Assembly (NCBI GenBank): GCA_021817025.1
Contig: JAKAWF010000082.1
Coordinates: forward strand, 1-12,669
DNA length: 12,669 nt
Direction: 5' to 3'
Origin: a bacterium
GTDB taxonomy: Bacteria; Chloroflexota; Dormibacteria; UBA8260; Bog-877
Both the position numbers and the translations under genes were made by a program. Under the pieces are notes generated by a model. It was not told the DNA's origin. It saw nothing but the letters and a program-made list of their open reading frames with translations, and ran no database searches. Each line of letters starts with the position of its first letter. The stretch's first letter is position 1. Below are positions 1 through 5,980 of the stretch, one piece after another.

Positions 1-171
1 CAGCTCGCCTCTGACCCCACCCAGACCCGCTGTGAACCACGGCTCGCCCCGGACCATCACCCGCCGGTAGACCTCGCGCATGGCGGTGGACCGCTCCTCC
101 CCCAGGGCTAAGAGCGGCGGGAAGACCCCAGGGTCGGCGACCCCGGCCTCGACTGTGACCTCGTCGCTCAC
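1..171 (-). CDS. Hypothetical protein, N-terminal part only (runs off the left edge)
   Basis: An open frame begins at a GTG at 171 and continues to the window edge, giving 57 codons with no stop. An AGGTGG ribosome-binding site lies at 187-182, ten bases before the GTG, and an in-frame TGA stands just upstream (180-178), which supports this start. The visible part is acidic at first (SDEVTVEAG) and then has a charged stretch (EERSTAMREVYRRVMVRGEPWF). I do not recognise the family. It is divergent from the membrane protein that starts near 404. Confidence 0.5.
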   Translation of the reverse strand, partial: MSDEVTVEAGVADPGVFPPLLALGEERSTAMREVYRRVMVRGEPWFTAGLGGVRGEL

Positions 172-403
172 GGTGCTTCAGCCACCTGGGGACACAGGTT
201 TGGGCTGCCTGCTCTGATCCCCAGCCAGGGCCGCTCCCCGAATGGCCGTGACTGACCAACGAGGCCGGCAACTGTTGGCAACCCGGGAGGGACCCCAGCG
301 GGACGGCCGTCCAGAATCAAGGCTGAGCTCACGAGTTCGGATCGTATCCGGTCCGCAACCGTCTGGCGACGAAGCGCTCACGAACTCCGCCGCGCCGAGC
401 ACG
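172..403. other. Divergent intergenic region
   Basis: About 230 bases separate the two divergent genes. The frame of the membrane protein stays open back to an ATG at 242, but that stretch codes for a polar, low-complexity sequence with no family resemblance, and the 242 ATG has no ribosome-binding site. I therefore read it as non-coding. I see no clear promoter pair or hairpin. Confidence 0.4.
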
Positions 404-1522
404 ATGACGTATGCTCTCGGCGTGGGTAATGGGCCCCTCCATCACGTGATCGGCCCGCTGCTGGGGATCTTCCGGCACCCCGCCGCGAGGGTGGCGGTCA
501 CTCTGCTGGCGGTCGGCATCTTCGCTCACTCGGTCAACGTGGGGGCCGCTCTCGCCCAGTTCGGGCACCTGCAGGGCCAGTGGGCACTGCTGGCGATGGC
601 GCTGGCGGGGCTCTCGGTCCTGGCCAGCATCTTGGAATGGGGGGTGCTCCTCCGAGGCGCGGGCATCAGGGTGGGCTGGCACTACCTGGGTGACTGGTAT
701 ATGAAGGGTCTCTTCATCAATCAGGTGCTGCCCGCGGGGATCGGGAGCGACGCCGTCAGGGCGGTGCAGGTCGGCCGCAAGGTGGGCCACGGCCCCGTGA
801 TCGCATCCCTGGTGGGCAGCCGGATGGCGGGCACCCTGGGCATGGCCCTCTGGGGGCTGGGCGGGGCGGTCGTGATCAGCACCGTCTTTCACACCACCGA
901 TGTGGTCGGGTTCGCGCTGTTCAGTGGCCTGATGCTGGTCGCCTGGGCCCTGGCCCTGGCGGCGGAGCACCTGTTCGCGCGGATCCGCGGTCGCGAGCTT
1001 GAGCGGAGATCCTGGCGTACCCATCAGATGACCGAGCGCTTCGCCATCTTTCTGCGCTCCCTGGGACGGTATCGCGGCGCCCCCACGGCATTGCTGCTCT
1101 CGATTCTGGCGGGCGGCATCGGCTGGGGCATGAACCTGCTCTCGATGGAGGCCTTCAGCCGTGCCCTCGGCTACGACATCTCCTGGGGGGTGTTCGCGTT
1201 GGCGCTGCCGGTGGCTCTTCTGGTCACCTTCATCCCCATCTCCGCCAACGGCATCGGCCTGCGGGAGGGGCTTCTCGTCTTTCTGCTGGTGCAGTTCCAC
1301 GTGCCGGTGGCCACGGCGGCCGCCATGGCCCTGTTCGTCGACTTCCAACTGCTCCCGTTCGCGGCCTTCGGTGGGCTGGTTCATCTGGCCGAGGTCACCG
1401 TCAAGCACGCCTACCGCAGGCTCTTCCAGGTGGGCAACCTGGAGGGTAGCCTGCGGATCCTCTACGCCACCCTGCACTGGCTGGTGGCCCCCGAGACGAT
1501 CCCGGACCTCTCCCGCAGCTGA
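404..1522 (+). CDS. YbhN / lysylphosphatidylglycerol synthase TM-domain membrane protein (UPF0104-like)
   Basis: This is an integral membrane protein of the LPG_synthase_TM family (PF03706), whose members include flippase domains of MprF and YbhN/AglD-type proteins. Numbered from the ATG at 404 (372 aa), it shows repeated hydrophobic segments (about 28-50, 58-84, 131-160, 165-188, 228-248, 262-282, 287-330). It carries both hallmark motifs: N106-QVLPAGIGSD-AVR119, where the family has LP..GGD..R, and S280-ANGIGLREG289, the family's 'P/S-ANGIGxRE' motif. No soluble aminoacyl-transferase domain follows, so it is not a complete MprF. The frame is open back to 242, but membrane segments begin only after 404. 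No strong SD is visible, so the start is uncertain (404 or the GTG at 422). It converges on a CDP-alcohol phosphatidyltransferase, which suggests lipid or lipid-linked sugar translocation, but the substrate is unknown. Confidence 0.82.
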   Translation: MTYALGVGNGPLHHVIGPLLGIFRHPAARVAVTLLAVGIFAHSVNVGAALAQFGHLQGQWALLAMALAGLSVLASILEWGVLLRGAGIRVGWHYLGDWYMKGLFINQVLPAGIGSDAVRAVQVGRKVGHGPVIASLVGSRMAGTLGMALWGLGGAVVISTVFHTTDVVGFALFSGLMLVAWALALAAEHLFARIRGRELERRSWRTHQMTERFAIFLRSLGRYRGAPTALLLSILAGGIGWGMNLLSMEAFSRALGYDISWGVFALALPVALLVTFIPISANGIGLREGLLVFLLVQFHVPVATAAAMALFVDFQLLPFAAFGGLVHLAEVTVKHAYRRLFQVGNLEGSLRILYATLHWLVAPETIPDLSRS

Positions 1523-1531
1523 GTCCACTTT

Positions 1532-1552
1532 GGCTGACTGCAGAGCTCAGCC
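1532..1552. terminator. Possible bidirectional terminator hairpin between convergent genes
   Basis: The inverted repeat GGCTGA (1532-1537) / TCAGCC (1547-1552) has a 9-base loop and starts 10 bases after the stop of the flippase-like gene. It is flanked by TTT on the left and AAAA on the right, as expected for a weak hairpin usable from both strands. The stem is only 6 bp, so the call is tentative. Confidence 0.35.
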
Positions 1553-1664
1553 GAAAATGCAAGGGCCGGAGAGCTGTCACGCCCAGAGGCGCGGACTACT
1601 CGCCTCCAGGCTCGGCCGCAGCCGCCCCGCAGGCATGGGCGATCGCAGGCGACCGACGTTGGTC

Positions 1665-2537
1665 TCAGGCCCTGGCCCGCAGTTCCACCAGGCTGCGGCG
1701 GGCCAGCGTCAGGATCTGACCCACGGCGGTCGCCGCCAGCACCGCCCCCAAGACCAGGTCGAAGACGAGCGTCGGAGCCCCCGCCAGCACTAGCAAAGAG
1801 GAGCCGCCCAGGCAGACGCCGCTGGCGAAGGTGTTCACCTTGCCAAAGCGCGTGGCCACCATGGCGGGGCGCCGCGGGAGCCAGGGGTACAGGACCAGGA
1901 ATCCCAGGGCGGGGATTCCGAACCTCGCCAGCACCAGCAGAGCCAGCCAGAGCGGCACGAAGCCGAGGATCAGGCAGGCCACCGCGCTCAGGGAGAAGAA
2001 GGTCGCATCCATGATCGGGTCCAGGGCCCGACCAAGTACGGTCACCGGGCCCACGGAGCGGGCGACCCAGCCGTCCGCCGCGTCCAGGAGGGCGATCGGC
2101 GCGGCGATGGAGAGGAAGAGATCGCGGGCGAGATACTGGGACGGTAAGGCTGCGTACAAGAGGACGGGAAGGGCCATGTAGGCCCTCACCAAGGTGAGCC
2201 CGTTGGGAACGCCGAGCCGCTCCAATGGCTGGTTGCTGGGGTAGCTCCTGGCCAGATCCAGAGCGACGAACAGAAAGGCCGTGGTCAGCGCCCACCAGCC
2301 AGCCCCAAGGCCGATCCCAAGGCCGATGGCGTGGCCGAGCCAGCCCGAGCTGAGACCGGAGCCGACCGTGAGGAACAGACCCAGACCAGCCCAGACGGTG
2401 AAGGAGTTGCGCAAGGGTGGCGACTCTTGCCACCGTGCGACCGATTGGAGGGTCAGCTGGGCAACCAGCCGGCTCGGACCACGCACGCTCCGAAGGGACC
2501 TGCGGGGACCACGATTCAGAGGCACGGGCGGCTCCAT
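1665..2537 (-). CDS. CDP-alcohol phosphatidyltransferase family protein
   Basis: This is a membrane enzyme of the CDP-OH_P_transf family (PF01066), which transfers a phosphoalcohol from a CDP-linked donor in phospholipid synthesis. With the start at ATG 2537 (290 aa) the complete signature D-x2-D-G-x2-A-R-x8-G-x3-D-x3-D is present: D152, D155, G156, A159-R160, G169, D173, D177. These residues bind metal and the CDP moiety. A family-typical GK..T segment (FGKVNTF) follows. There are about 7-8 hydrophobic segments; roughly 50-95 adds two helices before the catalytic core. An AGGA seven bases upstream supports ATG 2537, although the frame extends to a TTG at 2567. The product alcohol (glycerol phosphate, inositol phosphate or other) cannot be read from the sequence. 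It is convergent with the flippase-like gene and divergent from pncA. Confidence 0.85.
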   Translation of the reverse strand: MEPPVPLNRGPRRSLRSVRGPSRLVAQLTLQSVARWQESPPLRNSFTVWAGLGLFLTVGSGLSSGWLGHAIGLGIGLGAGWWALTTAFLFVALDLARSYPSNQPLERLGVPNGLTLVRAYMALPVLLYAALPSQYLARDLFLSIAAPIALLDAADGWVARSVGPVTVLGRALDPIMDATFFSLSAVACLILGFVPLWLALLVLARFGIPALGFLVLYPWLPRRPAMVATRFGKVNTFASGVCLGGSSLLVLAGAPTLVFDLVLGAVLAATAVGQILTLARRSLVELRARA

Positions 2538-2860
2538 ATCGTGGTCCTGGCCTCTGCTCACCTCCAAGAGCTTAGGGCCTGGCCCATCGACAGGGCTCCC
2601 AAGCGAAGGTCAGCCATGTCGAGGCCGAACATAGATTGTGAGCCCGCCTCGCGGCGGGGCACCGAGGGGGACGGCCCATCACCCATGTCATCTCAGGGCC
2701 TGATCCCCAGGCGACGCAGCCGCTGCCGTCAGGCGATATCTTGAAGTGTCCGGCAGGCCCGGTTGCGGACCGGCTCGGAGACTGGCCCCGGAGTCATCGG
2801 GCGGGCGGTCCCAGTTTGAAGTCCACGGCCAGCGGGAGATGCGCGGGTGAGGATCTTGAA
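2538..2860. other. Divergent intergenic region with a duplicated start-like sequence
   Basis: About 320 bases lie between the phosphatidyltransferase and pncA. It contains an 11-base direct repeat, ATCTTGAAGTG, at 2738-2748 and 2853-2863; the second copy holds the GTG start of pncA. Similarity continues downstream (21 of 27 positions identical). The first copy opens a 34-codon frame ending at TGA 2848-2850, eleven bases before the pncA start. I see no convincing -35/-10 pair. Confidence 0.35.
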
Positions 2861-3454
2861 GTGAGCGGCGAGCCTCGTTTCCATCGCACGTCAGCCCTGC
2901 TCGTGGTGGACGTCCAGAATGACTTCGCGGACCCCGCCGGGTCGCTGTTCGTCCCCGGTGGGGACAGGGTCGCCACGAAAGTCGCCACCCTGATGCGGAG
3001 GGCGGCCGCGATGAAGGCGTTGGTGGTGTGCACCCAGGACTGGCATCCCGCCGTCACACCCCACTTCAGGGAATTCGGCGGCGTCTGGCCCAGGCATTGC
3101 GTCGAGGGCACCTGGGGGGCCGAGCTTCACCCCCTGCTGCCCAAGCCGGTCGCGATCGTGCACAAGGGCGAGGATCAAGACGACGGATACTCCGGCTTCG
3201 GGGTTCGCCACCTCGCGACCGGTGAGATCGCGCCCACCGACCTCGCTCCTCTGCTCTCGCGCGGGGGGGTGTCGGAGGTGTTCGTGGTCGGTCTGGCACT
3301 CGACGTCTGCGTAAGAGCGACGGCGCTCGACGCGGTTGTGGCCGGCTTCCAGACCAGTCTCGTTACCGACGCGACCAGCGCCGTGGATCTGCAGGAGGGG
3401 GACGGCCGTCGCGCCCTGGTTGAGCTGGCGGCCGCTGGGGTCACCATCGTCTGA
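2861..3454 (+). CDS. pncA: Nicotinamidase (isochorismatase-like cysteine hydrolase)
   Basis: The enzyme hydrolyses nicotinamide to nicotinate plus ammonia in cytoplasmic NAD salvage. From GTG 2861 it is 197 aa, the usual size. The catalytic triad is D17 (VVDVQNDF), K102 (HKGED) and C150 (LALDVCV). The metal site D60-x-H62 plus H68 lies in CTQDWHPAVTPHF, and the GGVWPRHCVEGTWGAEL block typical of nicotinamidases rather than isochorismatases is intact. The frame extends upstream to 2741, but GAGGA at 2849-2853 with 7-base spacing and family length favour 2861. It is monocistronic and converges on vapC. Nothing suggests inactivation. Confidence 0.9.
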   Translation: MSGEPRFHRTSALLVVDVQNDFADPAGSLFVPGGDRVATKVATLMRRAAAMKALVVCTQDWHPAVTPHFREFGGVWPRHCVEGTWGAELHPLLPKPVAIVHKGEDQDDGYSGFGVRHLATGEIAPTDLAPLLSRGGVSEVFVVGLALDVCVRATALDAVVAGFQTSLVTDATSAVDLQEGDGRRALVELAAAGVTIV

Positions 3455-3480
3455 GGTCCAGGGCACGACGGGCCGATCCT

Positions 3481-3525
3481 GGCCGCCAAGCCAGTCGCCG
3501 ACCGGCTGACCCGCCCCTGGCGGCC
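3481..3525. terminator. GC-rich inverted repeat downstream of pncA, possible terminator
   Basis: GGCCGCCA (3481-3488) and TGGCGGCC (3518-3525) form a perfect 8-bp stem, with an inner AGCC/GGCT stem (3489-3492 / 3504-3507). It sits 27 bases after the pncA stop. There is no T-run, so it would be a hairpin of the T-less GC-rich type. The rest of the 265-base gap up to vapC shows nothing I can name. Confidence 0.3.
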
Positions 3526-3719
3526 GGAACCTTCAGAAGATCGGTCGGCCAGCACCGGGGCCGGGGGGAAACCCTTGGCAGGCCTTGCTCCTCCCCACGG
3601 TCGGCACTTGCGGAGAGCTCATCGGTGGTTCGGCGGCCAACATCTGGTTTCGTCGGAGCGTCCTCGTAGCCGCCGGAACGGACCCGCAGAGGCGATCGCC
3701 GCAGCCCACTGCTCCCCAC

Positions 3720-4133
3720 TCAGCGACCCTGCGTCGTCTGCTCCAGAACGGACTCTACATCGGTGTGGCCGAAGTCATCACCCTTGAACAGCAACGGCTC
3801 GCCGGTGGCACGGGCCAACGCGTAGGCGAAACAGTCTCCAAGGTTGAGCCCAGCGGAATGGCCGCTCCCCTTTCCGAAGTCACGGTAGGCCTGGCGAGCG
3901 ATCTCAGCATGTCTCTTGGTCACCGGTTCGACTTGGACTTGCCCCGCCGCCAGCAAGTCGTCGAGTCGACCACTGAGCACTGGATCACGGTTAGCGTCGA
4001 CCACGATGGCGGTCTCGATGTAGGTTCCTGCTGAGATCAGCGGTTGGGCCGCCTCACCGATGGCTTCGATGTACCGATCGGCGTCGGGCTCCCCGCGCAG
4101 GATGGCGACGATTGCCGAGGTGTCGACGATCAA
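3720..4133 (-). CDS. vapC: VapC-type PIN-domain toxin
   Basis: A PIN-domain ribonuclease toxin of the type II VapBC class, which cleaves RNA when not held by its antitoxin. It starts at a TTG (4133) that overlaps the stop of the upstream antitoxin by four bases (TTGA), giving MIVDTSAIVA; 137 aa is typical. The metal-binding acidic residues are all present: D4, E40, D100 (NLGDCFAYALA) and D119/D120 (LLFKGDDF). A GAGG lies 13 bases upstream, so translational coupling is the likely mode of start. The longer frame to 4199 would cover the antitoxin gene and is not the real start. Confidence 0.9.
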   Translation of the reverse strand: MIVDTSAIVAILRGEPDADRYIEAIGEAAQPLISAGTYIETAIVVDANRDPVLSGRLDDLLAAGQVQVEPVTKRHAEIARQAYRDFGKGSGHSAGLNLGDCFAYALARATGEPLLFKGDDFGHTDVESVLEQTTQGR

Positions 4134-4393
4134 CGCGGCAAGCCGGCCTCGTCGTAGAGCAGGTGGCCATGGTCGGCACTGCGGTACGGCTCCACCCACC
4201 GGCTGGCGGCGTCCCCGGCGATCTCGCGCATTCTGGAGGTCCGCTCGGCCACGACACCTTCGTCCTCATGCCGTACCCGCGCGAGACGCTCCCGGACCGC
4301 GACGGTCACGGCGCGGGTGACGCTCTCGCCAGTGGTCGCGGCCAGTTGGCGCGCCAGGGCTGCCGCTTCCTGGTTCTTGATGTTCAGGCTCAT
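4130..4393 (-). CDS. vapB: VapB-type antitoxin (PSK/Rv0623-like family)
   Basis: An 87-aa antitoxin beginning MSLNIKNQEAAALARQLAA, then TGESVTRAVTVAVRERLAR. This is the N-terminal DNA-binding pattern of the PF07704 (PSK_trans_fac/VapB) family. The C-terminal part (about 50-87) is the toxin-binding region. It overlaps vapC by four bases, so both are made from one message and the complex probably represses its own promoter. No SD precedes ATG 4393, but a TAGAAT -10 element sits seven bases upstream, indicating leaderless translation. An in-frame ATG at 4402 is possible but overlaps the -10. Confidence 0.88.
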   Translation of the reverse strand: MSLNIKNQEAAALARQLAATTGESVTRAVTVAVRERLARVRHEDEGVVAERTSRMREIAGDAASRWVEPYRSADHGHLLYDEAGLPR

Positions 4394-4400
4394 TGGCCGC

Positions 4401-4406
4401 ATTCTA
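4401..4406 (-). promoter_or_regulatory. -10 element of the vapBC promoter (leaderless)
   Basis: TAGAAT on the minus strand at 4406-4401 leaves seven bases before the A of the vapB ATG (4393). Transcription would therefore start at or next to the start codon. No good -35 hexamer is visible about 17 bases upstream. Confidence 0.45.
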
Positions 4407-4559
4407 CCATTGTGGGTCTGCCTTTCTGCCTTCTCATTTGGTGAACTGCCCTGGTGCTCTCCCTGGCCACCAGCCCCCGGTCGCGTCCGGGACTGGATTG
4501 GCGGGCGAACTCCGGGAGCGACGGGGGGAACTCGTGGCATCCTCGTCGCCACTCCAGCT

Positions 4560-4770
4560 CTGTCCACCGCCCCGGTTCGTCACCCTCATGTAGCCATGGC
4601 AGTGCGCAATGACGCGCCCGCTGGCACCGGGGCTGGGCTGGGAGACGATCCAGCCCGGCGGATCCGGACCGGTAGCGCAGCCTCCGCACTGGCGACAGCT
4701 ATCAAATTGAGATCGAACTGACCCCCAGCCCTCGTAGCTCAGGGGACGGAGCAGCGGTTCCTCAAGTCCC
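4560..4770 (+). repeat. Diverged direct repeat, copy A (ends in tRNA pseudogene)
   Basis: This copy is collinear with 5161-5407. ACCCTCATGT occurs at 4582 and at 5186, in each case exactly 146 bases before the first base of the tRNA or tRNA-like sequence. In the 35 bases from there, 25 are identical between copies. ATTGAGATC occurs 22 (A) or 23 (B) bases before the tRNA start. The two copies lie 604 bp apart. Confidence 0.6.
4728..4770 (+). pseudogene. Decayed tRNA-Arg(CCT) copy
   Basis: The first 32 bases match the intact tRNA at 5332 at 30 positions (acceptor 5' strand, D arm and 5' anticodon stem), with TA changed to CG in the D loop. After GCGGTT the sequence jumps to CCTCAAGTCC, consistent with loss of the anticodon arm 3' side, variable region and 5' T stem. 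The 3' acceptor strand is absent, so no cloverleaf can form. Confidence 0.75.
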
Positions 4771-5160
4771 TTATTCGGTGTCTGACAGCGTGCCGAGATG
4801 CCCGTCTGTGATCACGAAGGGGCGCGACCGAGTCCACTGACGTCCCTGAAATCCACCCGGGGGGATCAGGGCCCTGGTTGCCGACCTCCGGCGACCCATG
4901 CCCCCACTCCCGGCTGACGATGACTGAGAGCCCAACCCGGACTCGAAGTCGCCAACGCCTCGGCTGAACCATTTTCCCCACCAGCCCGCGCGCAACTGGA
5001 CTCGTGGCACATCTCGGAGCAGCCGGGAAGGTTGTTGGTCCCGTCGGCCCTGCCTGGACGGACCCACCCCAGCGGAGCCGACCGACGATCAGGAGTGGGC
5101 GTCAGTCGAGATCGAACGCAGCGCGGATGGCGGTGGCGAGCTCAGCTCCTGCGATTTCAC

Positions 5161-5407
5161 CTGTCCCACCTGCGGAAAGTCGGTTACCCTCATGTGGCCA
5201 CAGATATGCGCGAAGAGACGGCCGATGCCGTGGGGGCCGTGCTGCAGGATGTTCCGGCCCACTGGGTTGGATCAGGGGCAGAGACTCCGGATCGTCGACA
5301 GGCCTCCGATTGAGATCAAACGGACCATAACGCCCTCGTAGCTCAGGGGATAGAGCAGCGGTTTCCTAAACCGCGTGTCGCAGGTTCAAGTCCTGCCGGG
5401 GGCACCA
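5161..5407 (+). repeat. Diverged direct repeat, copy B (ends in intact tRNA-Arg)
   Basis: Partner of the 4560-4770 copy, including about 170 bases of upstream sequence and the tRNA itself. Landmarks and spacing are described under copy A. Weak similarity may continue for about 25 bases past the tRNA (CTGAC...CCGAGAT in both). Confidence 0.6.
5332..5407 (+). tRNA. tRNA-Arg (anticodon CCT)
   Basis: A complete 76-nt cloverleaf with encoded CCA. Acceptor GCCCTCG pairs with CGGGGGC (one T-G pair). The D arm is GCTC/GAGC. Anticodon stem GCGGT/ACCGC encloses the loop TTCCTAA, with anticodon CCT at 5365-5367 reading AGG codons. The variable loop is 5 nt, and T stem GCAGG/CCTGC encloses TTCAAGT. Discriminator A5404 is followed by CCA 5405-5407. 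No intron. Confidence 0.96.
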
Positions 5408-5689
5408 GCACTGACTCACCGTGAACCCGAGATCAGCTGGCTGGCCCCCTCTTGACCCCAGCTGCGGACCGCCATCTGCGTCGACTGGTCGCTGGCGTCG
5501 CGTCCGCGCGACGGCTCACGTTCTGAACTGGGGAGGTCTGGTGGCTCAGGTACGGGGCCGAGTCACCCGACAATGCCTGCCCAGAGACTTCCGGTACGAC
5601 TGGATACCTTTGAGGTGGCGACGGGTGGCCCGGTATGCGGAGCCAGATCGGCGCTGCCGTCTCGGGTCGATAGTGGGTCAGTTTGAATT

Positions 5690-5939
5690 GGGTGCGGCTC
5701 CTCTCGAGGGACATCGTTGTCGCCTGGAATCGAGTTGCGGAGGTGAGCGGCCGGCGGATGCGACCCTTCTCGCGGAGGTGGTGGAAGCGCCGATACTCCT
5801 CGCAGTCGCTGTTGGCCAGCAGAGCCCCGAGATTGAGGACCGCTTCAGCGCCCGTCCGGCCTCGAGGGCTCCGGAGACTACCGCCCGATGTCAGCGTCGC
5901 GACGACGGTTGAGCCCGACCCTTTGAAAGAGCCGCACCT
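5690..5939 (-). mobile_element. 250-bp insertion sequence relic with inverted ends
   Basis: GGTGCGGCTC occurs at 5691-5700 on the plus strand and at 5938-5929 on the minus strand. Similarity continues inward (CTCTCGAGGG against TTTCAAAGG), giving imperfect terminal inverted repeats of about 20 bp. The interval carries a transposase C-terminal fragment on the minus strand. This fits an IS that lost nearly all its internal sequence while keeping both ends. A further GGGTGCGG-like copy abuts the right end (5950-5940, minus), so the exact boundary is uncertain. No target duplication is obvious. Confidence 0.45.
5748..5863 (-). pseudogene. Transposase C-terminal fragment (ISKra4-like)
   Basis: About 38 codons read TGAEAVLNLGALLANSD then CEEYRRFHHLREKGRIRR. 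This resembles the C-terminal end of ISKra4-type transposases, which as I recall them read roughly 'GAEAVL.LRAL..NGD....Y.RFHL..E..R'. W-to-C and W-to-R changes at the usual aromatic positions point to decay. No start codon or upstream transposase domain is present. The family name is from memory of the pattern and could be wrong. Confidence 0.42.
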
Positions 5940-5980
5940 AAACCGCACCCCTCCCGCCACCGGCTCAGCCTGGCTTTGGC

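Larger units (their letters stand above)
4394..5331. other. Gene-poor stretch upstream of the tRNA
   Basis: About 940 bases without a convincing protein gene: open frames in all six readings are short, overlapping and without SD or family resemblance. What it does hold is one decayed copy of the tRNA-Arg region (to 4770) and the upstream part of the intact copy (from about 5161). Between 4771 and 5160 I see nothing recognisable. Confidence 0.5.
5408..5980. other. Non-coding stretch between tRNA-Arg and malic enzyme
   Basis: About 570 bases with no intact gene. The right half is the IS relic described separately. The left part (5408-5689) has only open frames without SD or family resemblance, and GGGTCAGTTTGAATTGGG at 5675-5692 beside the relic end. 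Confidence 0.4.

Noticed and set aside
329..1528. 399-codon open frame opposite the flippase-like gene
   Set aside because: The product is hydrophilic, repetitive in Gln/His/Arg and mirrors the membrane gene on the other strand.
1462..2433. 323-codon minus-strand frame overlapping the phosphatidyltransferase
   Set aside because: It is a shifted reading of the same strand. The catalytic CDP-alcohol motif is in the other frame.
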